64,000 bases of DNA, from assembly GCA_003956705.1 (NCBI GenBank), contig QZCP01000003.1, forward strand, positions 119,838 to 183,837. The letters run 5' to 3'. The stretch comes from Brevipalpus yothersi (lineage: Eukaryota; Arthropoda; Arachnida; Trombidiformes; Tenuipalpidae). The notes under the pieces are model-generated. The model was not told the DNA's origin, did not search any database, and was given only the letters and a program-made list of their open reading frames with translations. The number at the start of each line of letters is the position of its first letter. Positions within the stretch are counted from its first letter, which is position 1. Shown one piece after another: positions 1 through 11,179 of the stretch. Position numbers and translations under genes: made by a program.

Positions 1-1
1 T

Positions 2-1895
2 TCGGATACCAATATGAGCATAGGTCCACGTTTAATTAACACAAGTGAAGTTTTCATACCAAAATTGGTTGAATGGACAAAAAAATTACCCTTCTATGAT
101 TCATTGTCCCAACAATGTATAACAATGGTAAGTGTGTGTGCATTTGATCTCATTTACTTTCTTTCAATCCGATAGCTGATCATATACAGCATCAGCGGTG
201 AGCAATTTTCTATTCTCTCTTTTAAATTGATTAGATTTTCATTTTCATGGTGAAAGTGCATTACTACTACTTTCCGATACTTTTACTCTCACTTCTTGAC
301 TTAATTTTTGGCTACTTTTGCTCTCTCTCTCTCTCTTCCCGTTTGGCCATCAAGTCCACGTTCTTCTCTTTCTTCTTCTCCCACTTTCTTTGGCCCACTC
401 ACCCCCTCCTCCCCCTTGTGTCCACCCTGGCTCCCTGCCGTCTCCCGATAGAGTCATCGAACTTTGACTTAAAGTGAGTGGGTGGCGGTCATTTCCATAG
501 AGATTCACACATTTTGTATGGGGAGGGAGAGAGAGAAAAGGCCAAGTGGAAGACCTTATTTCGCAAGGTTCCCGGGTGACCGCTTAGCTTTTGAACGATG
601 GACAGAATGACAAATAAAATTCTTCTCAATTGACAATCAGCTTGCCTTTTGCCCTCTCGCTAGTTTTAGCTTTTGACTTTCAGTTTTTTTTTTCTCTCTC
701 TCTCTCTCTCTCTCTCTTCAATCTCTTTTCTCTTTGAGCTTTTCACTTTTTTTTCTCCAAAATAACATGGAATCTAGTGACCAGAGTCTAAAGTTATTTA
801 CTGCTTTTCTCTTTGAGAAGACTCTTTAAACATTTTGTTAAGCTCAAACTCCATGGTAATATATCACCCTGGTATTGCCTTTTTCCACAGAAAAATTTCA
901 ACATCTCTTTTCTCAGAATCTCTTTCTCTCTTTTTCTCCTAGAAGAACACAAAAATCGTATCGTTTTCTCGTTTACTTTCTCTCTATGGTCTTTTCTCTC
1001 ATTTTCTCTCTCATTCGTCTAGAGCATTGCTAAATTTTTCCTCTCTCTCTCTCTTTCTCTCTCTATTTTTCCACCATAGACTTGTCGCTTCCTCCACCTT
1101 TTTTTTGCTTTGGCTTATGCATTCTCTCTCTCATTCTCCTTGAAAACTGGCAATCCAAGAGACTAGTTGCAAAAAATACGGTGAAGGAAGCTGCTTTGGT
1201 GGAAGAAGCATAGGAATACCTTCCCGCTTTTGCAGTTATCGCTTCCTCTCTCTCTCTTTACTCTCTTTCTCGGTCATTGACCTTAGCCCGAGCATGTTGC
1301 ACAGCTTCAGCCTCTATCATTAAGCTTTCCTCCCCCTCCGCCCCCTGCCCTACTTTTACTTATGCTTCTTTCTCTCTCTCTCTCTTTTACTCTCTTACTC
1401 AGGCGTTCAGTGAGTTATTCCATAGCAACCATAGCAACTCAGCTTATCTGAACAAAGGGGATCGCTTATAACTCTCATGAACCTACTCTCATGAAAATCG
1501 TACTTTGATCCACCAGTCGATCCCCCTGGTGCATTATCATCACTGCCATCCCTTTGACTTTATGCTTTCCCTATTTACTATGATTGAATATTAATTCAAT
1601 TCGGAGGACATCAATTCTTCTATGGCTTTTCCGGGTTTTCTTTCCCTCTCTTTCTCTCTCTCTTCTCTCTCCCTTTACACTCATAATTTGATGCCGCATA
1701 CTACTCTCTGGAAACGTCTTCAATCCATCGATCTCTGTAGCTGGGTGATCGACCATTCACTCTGGATAAGCTTCACCACGTTAGCCTGCTTTGAGAAAAA
1801 TGTTCATCTCAAGTGTAGGAGAGAAAGAATAATAACTCGTATCGTTGCCGGAAGAAATAAGTCAAACAGAGTAGACAAAGCAAAAACGAATAAAT

Positions 1896-1926
<31 letters not shown>

Positions 1927-2306
1927 CGAATGAAAAGTTTAGGTTATTAGACATGATCAGAATCATCGACACGATATAAGTATAAGTATGGTCATTCCAT
2001 GAGAACAGATAGATTGCCAATCATCATCAAATGTTTAAATGAAAATTGATTGAACTTTTGCGGCTACGAAAATGTTCTTGATCACAATATATCAACAATA
2101 ACACTTGAAACATCTGGTCTGCTGTAGATGATGGGAAAAAATTATGATGATGGAAGGAGAAAAATTTTTCTTCTCATTCCGAGAGGAAAAAAACCAAATT
2201 TCATCTTCCCAACCCTTTTTTTCATCAACTGGCAGATCATTCTCATCATCTCTCTCTCTCTTCCTGTTGAGTAGGCTTACCTCTATTTATTGTTCTCATC
2301 CTTTTA

Positions 2307-2365
<59 letters not shown>

Positions 2366-4519
2366 NNNNNNNNNNNNNNNNNNNNNNNNNNNNNNNNNNN
2401 NNNNNNNNNNNNNNNNNNNNNNNNNNNNNNNNNNNNNNNNNNNNNNNNNNNNNNNNNNNNNNNNNNNNNNNNNNNNNNNNNNNNNNNNNNNNNNNNNNNN
2501 NNNNNNNNNNNNNNNNNNNNNNNNNNNNNNNNNNNNNNNNNNNNNNNNNNNNNNNNNNNNNNNNNNNNNNNNNNNNNNNNNNNNNNNNNNNNNNNNNNNN
2601 NNNNNNNNNNNNNNNNNNNNNNNNNNNNNNNNNNNNNNNNNNNNNNNNNNNNNNNNNNNNNNNNNTTCATCTCTTCATCTCTTTTCTCTCCTCTCTTCTC
2701 AGCACATCAGCCCGTTGATACCGGTTTTTTTGGAATCTTTCTCTCCTCTTTCCCTTTCAAACATACTACTGACCTCCTAAGCCCACCATGTTTAGAAACG
2801 AGTTCTGTTTCAGCAGGATGCTGATTCGCTCTTGTCAGAATTCAGTATTTCTGCTACGCTTTAACATCTCCATGATGATGATACATGTTTGAATAGAATA
2901 CATACATGTAGTATATGCATATATACATATTTTTTTATCATCATCATTTTTTGGATGCTACTTTCGGACCATGAGAGAGAGAGAGAGTGTGTGTGGGAAT
3001 AAGTGGGCCAAAGGAGTATTTGACAATAGTTGATTATTAATTTTGAGTAAACATTCACTTTCTCTCTCTCTCTCATAAACTAAGAAAAGTATCTAATCTG
3101 GTTTCATTTTGTGCCAGCCACATTCATACTCATTTACGTATTCTGATTGCTGAACTATTCTTGAGAGGAATAGACTTTTATCACTTATGCAGTCAACATT
3201 CAATATTGAACTCCGTTCTTCTTCACCCTTTTCCCACTTTTCTCTTCAAATTTCAATTCAAATGCTAATGAGATTCTCCTTTTATTCTTCTTTTGCATAT
3301 GATGAACTATTTGGCCATTCTTCCTCACCCTCTAACTGAATCAACACCCACAATACCCAAAATAATCTCACAAATCGCTTTCGATACATTGCATCATCGG
3401 AAAAAAAACATCATAATTTTGCAAAACATCAATGTTCTCAATGTTGTCTTCGTGGCAATGATCTGATGTTGATCAATTTCAAACACTGGACATCAATTAC
3501 ATTGAACAGTTGTTGATGCAAAAATGCCATTCATTATTAGTGTTGACCACTTGTTCTTACCAAATATTGAAAGAGACCAACAGTCCATCCAATAACAATG
3601 CTTTCACAACAAAATTAAATGGCTCTGGCAGCTTGAATGGTAAATCAAATCATATTACCAATGGTGATGGTAAATATGAAGATGAAGATTTTGCAGATGA
3701 TGAGGAAGATGATGAAAGACTGTATGAAGAACGTGAAGAAGAAATACAACGTAAAATTCGACTTTCAATGGATAAATTGATCAACGGAAGTTCAGGTAAG
3801 CTCAATAATGATAATAAAGAAGCGAGAAAACTTTTTTTACCTCTTCACATTCTACCTTAAATTAGATTGCCATAAAAGTCTTTCACACACCATCTTCATA
3901 AACATATTCTTTAACCACGACCTTAATCACACTCTTTTCATTCTTCTCTCTCTCTCTCTTCTTCTATTTTAAATCAATCAATTGTTTTCATCAATGCTAC
4001 TATTTTCATCAATCCTCTTCTCTCTCTCAACACCATCATCATCAACAACAATAACGTTCAACATGATCATTCCTCACATTTATCTTAATTTTGGAATCGA
4101 AAAAAAAATGAACAGATAAAAATCGACGTCGAGGCTCTAATACTGATGAAGATTATGGTTCACCAACATCGGATAGTTTGGAAAAGGATTATCATCGTTT
4201 GATAGATTGTTTATGTGAAGTTAAATCGTATTTAAAGACAATTAATTTAAAGATGGAGGAATACGTTCTACTCAAAGTAATCGTTATGACACTACTGTCC
4301 TGTGAGAAGCGGGCAGAGTTGATCAAAGAACGTGATTCTGCAAGTTTGGAGATAATCGATAAAATTAATTGTAAATATCTACATGTTTTGAGATGCTATT
4401 CGAAGCCTTCACGTTATGATCATATATTAGATTCCATACCGTTGATTGAAAAATGTGCAACCACATGGAGCTTTTTGAGTTCAAGAACGATCTGCGGATC
4501 CATTTTGATTCATGAATGA
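2..4519 (+). CDS. Nuclear receptor ligand-binding domain, HR39/NR5-like, 5' truncated by window edge
   Basis: Predicted exons are 2..127, 3510..3795 and 4116..4519, with GT-AG junctions and phases 0 and 1. Exon 1 encodes the helix 3 signature LVEWTKKLPFYDSLS. It joins to LLMQKCHSLLVLTTCSYQ, which has the look of helices 4-5. The last exon has LKMEEYVLLKVIV, typical of helices 7-8, then YDHILDSIPLIEKC, typical of the helix 10 region. From memory, the order and spacing fit insect HR39 (NR5B) best, but FTZ-F1, HR78 or another receptor cannot be excluded. Such proteins are nuclear ligand-regulated or orphan transcription factors. The DNA-binding domain would lie left of the window. Two oddities: about 90 residues rich in Asn, Asp, Glu and Ser are inserted between helix 5 and helix 6/7, and the frame stops at 4519 without an LLxELL-like AF-2 helix. 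Family assignment is fairly sure; subfamily and 3' end are not. Confidence 0.75.
128..3509 (+). other. Intron of nuclear receptor gene, with assembly gap
   Basis: The intron runs from the donor ATG|GTAAGT to the acceptor AACAG|TTGTTG. It is pyrimidine-rich on the + strand, with many short (CT)n runs. It contains a (CT)n tract from about 2309 that runs into 300 N (2366-2665). Short open frames here are low-complexity Ser/Leu and show no recognisable domain. Confidence 0.6.
2309..2665. repeat. (CT)n microsatellite running into a 300-base assembly gap
   Basis: Perfect CT dinucleotides from about 2309 to 2365 are followed by N from 2366 to 2665. The sequence resumes in a looser CT-rich stretch, so the gap very probably covers more of the same microsatellite. 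Confidence 0.95.
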
Positions 4520-5127
4520 TGTTGATGATACAACTTTTGATTCAGTTTTTGGTCCAACTGAAATCTGTTCTCTATCTCTCTTTTCTCTCACATCATCAAC
4601 TGCACACTAAAGAAAGAGAATGAGAAAGATGAAGGGAGAGAATATATTTGCTGGTCAACTAATTCTCTCTCTCTCCCCCTGATTGAATCAAAGGCATGCC
4701 TTAATAATCAAAGAATTAAGCATTACAGGATGAAAAGAAAGATGCATCTCGAAAATTGTGTCTTCCCCAAGACTGATGATGAAGACTGAGGATGAATGTC
4801 ACCAAAAGTTACTTGTAACTTCTCAGTGCTCAAAAATTTTGGTGACTGTGAACACACTTCAGAACATTTGATACTGAGTAACGGTGAATTTGCCTTCGAT
4901 TATGGTGATCAGTACAATATACCAGAAGGTATCTCAATTTCACCTGTAACCAACTCAATCTCTACACACACACACATGCCAGCACACACACACTTTTACC
5001 ACCACATTCAGAATTTTTCATCTCTTATACTTTTCTTTCTCTTTCTTGTTCATACTCTCTCTCCCTCTCTATCAAGAAAAATTTATCCATCTCATTCTGA
5101 ATCATCTTCATCTTTTTTTGATTGAAT

Positions 5128-5185
5128 GCGTGTGTGTGTGTGTGTGTGAGTGTATGTGGATGTGGATGTGGATGTGGATGTGTAT
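5128..5185 (+). repeat. (TG)n followed by tandem GTGGAT hexamers
   Basis: About ten TG dinucleotides are followed by four near-perfect copies of a six-base GGATGT unit. This is an ordinary simple repeat, with alternating purine-pyrimidine sequence in the first part. Confidence 0.85.
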
Positions 5186-6499
5186 ATGAACTCAGTGATT
5201 ACAATCTGAGCCCGCCTTGATCATGATAAACCATCTTTGGAAAGCGACTGGAACACGGTGAATATCCTCTTTCTATCTCACATTCTACCGGTTATTGTTT
5301 TAATATCATCATCGTCTGGTCGTATTCAACGGATGATCCTTCACAATACATACATACACACGAGTAAGCCCAGCGATTGAGGACACATACACACACATAA
5401 AAAACGACCAACGCATACTATACACACTACTACTATGGGTGGAAGAGTTAGCCTCGCTGTTCAGGGCCACAAAAGTCATCATCCGAAAAAATTTTGGAAA
5501 CTTCGTTACAAGAGATAGGCCCAACGATATATACACACACACACCTGAACTTTCCTAACCACAAGGCCTCGATGAACATGGTTCGAGAGATGTTCGTTCT
5601 TCTCTCTTTCTCATCCATTTGAGTTAACGTTTAGTTACTCAAATCATGTACCCCTGTAACATCTAGTGAATTTTTGACATGTTTTTTGATCCATCATCAA
5701 AAAAGATTCTTGTCTGTTTCTTCTCTCTCTCTCATCGATTTTTTATTCATCTCTCCCTCTATTTCTCCCTTTATCCCACATTCTATCTGAATTCTACCAA
5801 TCAATTGTTTTCTTGTTTTTTGATGACATAAAAGAACCGAATATTCATGCCCGAAAGGGAAGAGGAAAAATTAATTTCATCGTTTGTTATTCACCGTAAA
5901 TAATAAAAATGAGTTAGACGGAAGACTATAAGTATCATTTTCTCTCTCTCTCTCTCTCTCTCTTCAAAATTCACTTTCTCATTCTAACTTGTGAATGTTT
6001 TTTTACACGCTTCCGGAAGATACTTCTTAAGCCCATTTCAAGCACTTTTCGCTACTCTTTGTTTACTTTTCGTTTTTTTCCAAGCCAATCGAATCAGTCT
6101 TATGTGTGTGCTTCAAAAAATGAATAGATCAAGTCGAACATCAATGCAAACGTTTGTGGGAGAGTCCGTATGTGTGTGTATGTATACGTGTGCCTATGCA
6201 AGTTTTATACACGTTACAAGCTATTCCATGATAGATATTGCAACCGAAAAAGGGGTGGTCATTGTTGATGATGCCAAATTGAACGGTTTGTTTGCATTTT
6301 TCTGGCTTCAAAGAAGGTTTCTCTCTCTCTCTCTTCCAGTTTACAAAAATTGAAATTGGTTGAAAATCGAAAGGGACACCCAGAATGCTTTGAATTGGAT
6401 AAAGTGTGTTAACAAACCTTAAATATAGATGATCAACAACAAGATCTTTTCAGATCTTTTGAACGAAAGGGCAAAATACCATCAACCAGAGAGAAAGAT

Positions 6500-6549
<50 letters not shown>

Positions 6550-7438
6550 AAAAATAAGGGAGAGAGAGACGGATAAAAAAAGAGAGTAGGTGAGTTGATG
6601 GTGGAGAGAGAGAGTATTGAGTGAGCAAAACTCGGTGTCAAAGACCTTTCTGCTTTCTCTTACTTTCTCTCTCTCTCTCGAAATTGGGTCAAATTGGATC
6701 TTGACGAACGCCTTTTGCTGCAGCATTCGTTCGTTGGCTGTGCGTCTCGAGATCGTAACAGTGAGAAGAGAGATGTATATACTTCGATGGGGAACGAATA
6801 TGGGGAACAAGATGGTTACAAAACACCTCCCACTATGGGTATGGCTTAGGGAACATTGACATTGTCTTCGTTCTCTTCGTTCAGTTTTAAATCACCATCC
6901 TCATCACCATCTCGAGGGTGAGAGGAACCAAGACAAAGATTGAGGAAGTGAGTAGGAAATAGAATGAAAGAGAAAGAGAAAGAGAAAGAGAGAGCTCCAA
7001 CGATAGAGTTGAGCTCGTATCACGCGAAGGAAGTGAAAGGTTCGATGAAGTAACCTGAGTTACATTTAGATGTAATGATCTTGGACCTTTATATTCGTAC
7101 GTTGCATGGCGATTCCACCTTTTTGCATTTTTTTCTATTACTCATGCATATATGTATTTTTATATTTATATATGTGTTTGTATATACATTTATCTGAATG
7201 GCATCTTCAATATCAACGCCATCAAGTCATCATTATGCTGAAAAGGGAAAGAGAGAGAGAGAGAGTAAAAGAGAAAGGGAAGGGGAAAGTTTATAAAATA
7301 AAATGGCAAAAAAACCAAAACAGTCTCGGCATCATGTAACAATCAGCGATTTTCTTCAGCTTCTCATTGAGCCCCCAACAACAACAACAAGCATCAGAAA
7401 TATATTGGTTCTTGCTCGCTGTTATTCCATTCCCCTTT

Positions 7439-7442
<4 letters not shown>

Positions 7443-7498
<56 letters not shown>
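7443..7498. repeat. (CT)28 microsatellite just downstream of the GTF3C2-like stop
   Basis: A perfect CT dinucleotide tract of about 56 bases. It lies about 70 bases beyond the stop codon of the minus-strand GTF3C2-like gene, where it would be transcribed as GA if it is in the 3' UTR. Confidence 0.95.
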
Positions 7499-7501
<3 letters not shown>

Positions 7502-7566
7502 CTCTCCATGCGTTCTCTCTCACTTTCCAGGAGGAGCCTCACTATCATTGCGAGTAAATTAGGGCG

Positions 7567-10500
7567 CTAAATCCTCGCAATGTTAGATCTGTGACCTCTG
7601 CGTCTAGGTCTTTGGTCCACTTTCTCAGCTTGTAATGGCGGGGGAGGAGGTGGTGATGAAGCTCTTCTACGACTACTACTACGGCGCGATCGCATCGATG
7701 AAGATGAAGTTGGAAAAGATGCTGATGATATTGATGTTAATTCGTTTCCCTCATCTTCTTCTCCTACTTTTACTTCTACTTTTTCTCCTTCTTCCACTTT
7801 TACTTCCCTCAAATTTCCACAACAACAACTCGAGGGTAAACTTGATACGACTCTGAGTAAGCCGCAATGCATCAAAATGGCAAGAGAGTTTGATGAACGC
7901 TTATTAGGTGACCAAAGAACCTTGTTTACACCACTTATTGGATAGTCTGTGAGACGCTTTTTTCTCATATTAGGCTTGACTCGAAATTGTGTTAAGCAAC
8001 TGGTAACTTTAGGATCTTCTAAATCCAGATGAAAATCGTTCAAAATGAGACCATAACTAGATACTATTTGCTCATAATTTCGAAGACGAGGTTTACTTTT
8101 GGCTATCAAGAATCTATCATCACCTTCATAATTACTGATGCTACCAGTATCAGTGTTATCGACTTTCCTACCAGTTTGAGTCTTCGATGAGGATGATGAA
8201 GATGCTGTTACTGCTGCGGCTGCTGGTGCATTGACTTTCGAATCGACCTGACGGCCCACTTCCGGTGAAAGACTTGCAAGATGAGTGAGGAATATTGGCT
8301 AAATCATGAGTGTACAATTTGGTATGATTATTGTGGCAGCGCGGAAGATCAACAGGGTACCAGACCACATCGAGTGGGAAATTGGAGTATCATCGCAATG
8401 ACGAAGACGATCCACGATGAAGATAGTGAATATGGGATGTTTCAAAAATGGAATGTATGGAGAGAGAGAGAGAGAGAAAGAAAAAAAAAGAAAGAGAGAG
8501 AATAACCGATTAGAACTTCATGGGTTTGTAAGAAAGGAGAAAAAAAAGAGAAAGAGAAAGAGAGAATAGAGTGAGTTAATAAATGAGAACATCTATGTTT
8601 GCCTAGAATTGTGCCAACAAACATTATTGCCTGTTTCCCTCTTCAGCTAGTTTTGTTTGAGCGTTCAAGTTTTCATCTCTTTTCCTTTCTCTCTCTCTCT
8701 CTTTCTTTCTTTTGTACGCCTTTTCCATAGTATTTACTTTAGCACACCAATACGACTCGATCATTTTCTAATGATGAAGGATTATCTCTGACTATCAGTT
8801 ATGCAAAGATAATTAAGTGTAAGAATGAGAAGGCGATGAGAGCGTAGAGATTATCTCTTGGAAAGCTGTTTACTTTGAAGATTCTCTGGAATTGGAATTT
8901 ATCGATTGCACTCAATACACCGCTCAAACGACGACGACATTCAACCATCGAATTATCGTTGTTATTCAATATCAATGTCGTTTTCATACATCAACATACA
9001 CTTCCTAGGGCGAAGAAGAGGGGGAGAAATTAGCCAGCTTTGTTATCATCAAAATCAAAGATATGAGGAAAGTACGAGAAAGTCTGCCTCATAGTCTGAG
9101 TCAAAATATTCTACTCTGCGATGGAAAATATTTTCTGAGAATTAGAGAGCTTCGCTGAACACATTAGAAAATCTTCAAAAATCGAACTATAATTCAATCT
9201 GAACGCTTTGAGTGGCTGATCATCGAGAAACGGAAAATTAATTCTCTTTGGAGAGATGAAGAGGAAATTGTGCATTATAAAACTAACCAGTAAATCTGTT
9301 AATCTTTTACGATTTGACTTTTCGTGTTTACCACGGAAATTATTGTGCAGCACAACATTGCCAGAATCATCAGCAGCGATGAGAGAATTATAAAAAAATG
9401 ATAAACTTAATGAATGGACGTTAGATGAATCCCATGGCATGGAAAACAGGGACTTGGTTTCACTCAAAGAGCTTTGTCCTTCAAGTAGGAGCTGTTTGAA
9501 TGAAACAATTGATTGATTGCTGGCTAAAAAACAATCATCTAGTGAGAGAAAAAAACCTGTTGGCCAATGAAATGATGACTGAAGACAGTTGACCACAGAC
9601 CGATGGAGAATGGTTATTGGAAGTAACTTTGCATCACTTGTGCACCATAGCTTGATATTTCGATCATAACTTCCAGACACGATGATATCAGATCCATCAA
9701 GAGGGAGAATTTGAATTGCAGATATTATGGCACCATGAGCAAACCAAGTTCTAAAACTTTCTATAACACGGATTTTCTCTTCTAGATGAGCTCTGGACAG
9801 TAGAGATGCTTTCGATTGGAGATCAAAGAGACTAATGAAACCTGTTCCGTAACCAGCGGCTAGAAAAGCTTGATTATCACACCATGACCAAGATAAACTT
9901 TTGCAAACAATGTGTTCATCATGCGGCGGCTTGAGAACAGCCACCGGCCGGAGTCGATATATGGGAACTTGAGTTTTATTTTTTGAATTCTTTGGAAGAC
10001 TATCAGGCAATGGAATGGAAAAAATTCTTATGAATCCATCATCAAAAGCGACGGCCACAAGTGAAAGTCGATTCTTTTCAAAGCAGAACGAGGTACCACC
10101 TTTACATGCTTCCATACACCATACTCGACCATAATCGTGAGCAAAACAGCAGGCAATGGAAAGTTGACTGGATTGACTATTGAATTTCCATAATTGGAGA
10201 AGTCCTAGCTTTGATCCTTCATCAGTAATTGATTTATGTATGTAGTTTGGCTGCTCATAATCTTGAAAAGCACTACATTCGGAAAGACTAGCGATCAAAA
10301 TATAGTCATATTCACAAATTTTATCAATTTTTTCCGATTTCCAATGCCATGATAAAGGTAGCCATTCCATTGAGTGAGATTCAGAGCCAATATATCCAGT
10401 GATGATCGATTTTTTGGGATTTTCGATTGTCTCGAACAAACGCAATTGTGTCCATTTAATTTTATGCCCACTCGGCGGTGGACAATCTTTCTGTTCTTCC

Positions 10501-10769
10501 ACAGCGGAAAACGTAAACTTTACCGAGCCAGATACCGGTGGAAGATACTTTGATGCCACTTTATGATCAAGTAATTGTATTGTCTCCGTATTATGGAACC
10601 AAAAATCATCCTCAAAACTTGGTGATGAACAATAATTTTGAAGAAAATCAATCGATTCAACAATCGTATTTTGCAATGGTGTTGTCTTTTCTTTTGTTGC
10701 TCTTTTCTCTCTCTTCAAGCGTTTACGTTCCTCTTTCTCTTGTTTACTCAACTTTTTGTACGGTGCCAT
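7567..10769 (-). CDS. GTF3C2: General transcription factor 3C subunit 2 (TFIIIC110)-like WD-repeat protein
   Basis: Predicted as complement(join(7567..8298, 9288..10769)), 737 residues. Both exons are phase 0, with donor CTG|GTTAGT and acceptor TTTAG|CCA. ATG at 10769 is chosen because the frame extends upstream only through non-ATG codons. TFIIIC is the RNA polymerase III assembly factor that binds internal promoters of tRNA and 5S genes; this subunit is its WD-propeller partner. The N-terminus is Lys/Glu-rich (KEERKRLKREKR). WD-like blades include AVAFDDGFIRIFSI, AAGYGTGFISLFDL, GSYDRNIKLW and AADDSGNVVLHN. The second exon has YEQIVSSYGLILNDFHLDL and ISGVNKVLWSPNK, matching the conserved end of GTF3C2. 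After that comes a Ser/Arg-, Glu/Val- and poly-Pro-rich tail. The frame also reads through the proposed intron to a stop at 9111, so the exact donor is less sure than the gene identity. Confidence 0.78.
8299..9287 (-). other. Proposed intron of GTF3C2-like gene
   Basis: The acceptor end (minus strand GATTTAG) and donor (GTTAGT) keep both flanking exons in phase 0. The first exon's frame stays open for 59 more codons to a stop at 9111, so an alternative donor or an extra small exon is possible. One candidate follows a CAG at about 9119 on the minus strand and would encode VEYFDSDYEADFLVLSSYL. GA-rich runs lie at 8460-8502 and 8540-8565. Confidence 0.45.
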
Positions 10770-11179
10770 AGTCTCAATAATTGCCACATCAATTTCACTT
10801 TTAAATCACAACATTTAATTGTCACCAAAACATCCGACACAATTTAATTAACGAAAAAATAAAAATAATTTTCATTTTTTTATCACATTTAAAGTCGAAA
10901 AAAATATTTTTTCAAACAAAAATTCAAAGTTTAATCGGCTTTCTACAAGATGGTGCCACAAGTATCTCAATGCGACACTAGCGTCCTCAAGCTACCCGGT
11001 TTATGAACTAAAAAAAGGCGCTTTTTTACTCTTCTTCAAAGTTTGAAAAAGATTTTTTCAAGCTTTGCTATGTGTGTTTGATATCTGTTGATTATGTAAT
11101 TAAATAATTTATTGAATAATTTAAATTGTTGACTATAATACGGTGGATAAGAAGAGTGTAAAGGTAATCGGAATCAATC
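10770..11179. promoter_or_regulatory. Divergent promoter region between GTF3C2-like and TFIIS-domain genes
   Basis: The two start codons face away from each other across 410 bases. The stretch is AT-rich and holds no open frame of note. I see no convincing TATA box at a sensible distance from either start. It must contain the promoter of at least one gene and, given its compactness, probably both. Confidence 0.5.

Larger units (their letters stand above)
4520..7566. other. Intergenic spacer, no gene recognised
   Basis: This holds the 3' side of the nuclear receptor gene and the 3' side of the GTF3C2-like gene, which converge. It contains (TG)n and GTGGAT hexanucleotide repeats at about 5128-5185, GA-rich runs at 6511-6548 and 6965-6995, and a long (CT)n at 7443-7498. 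A frame at 4796-4930 (N-terminus MSPKVTCNFSVLKNFGDCEH) is open before a GT, but it has no recognisable domain and no clear partner exon. Confidence 0.5.

Noticed and set aside
2144..2824. Long open frames spanning the N gap, with (SL)n or (RE)n sequence
   Set aside because: They consist of translated CT/GA repeat and N. There is no real protein sequence on either side.
4796..4930. Possible exon with N-terminus MSPKVTCNFSVLKNFGDCEH ending before GGTATCTC
   Set aside because: No recognisable domain, no matching acceptor or partner exon, and it lies after the stop of the nuclear receptor frame.
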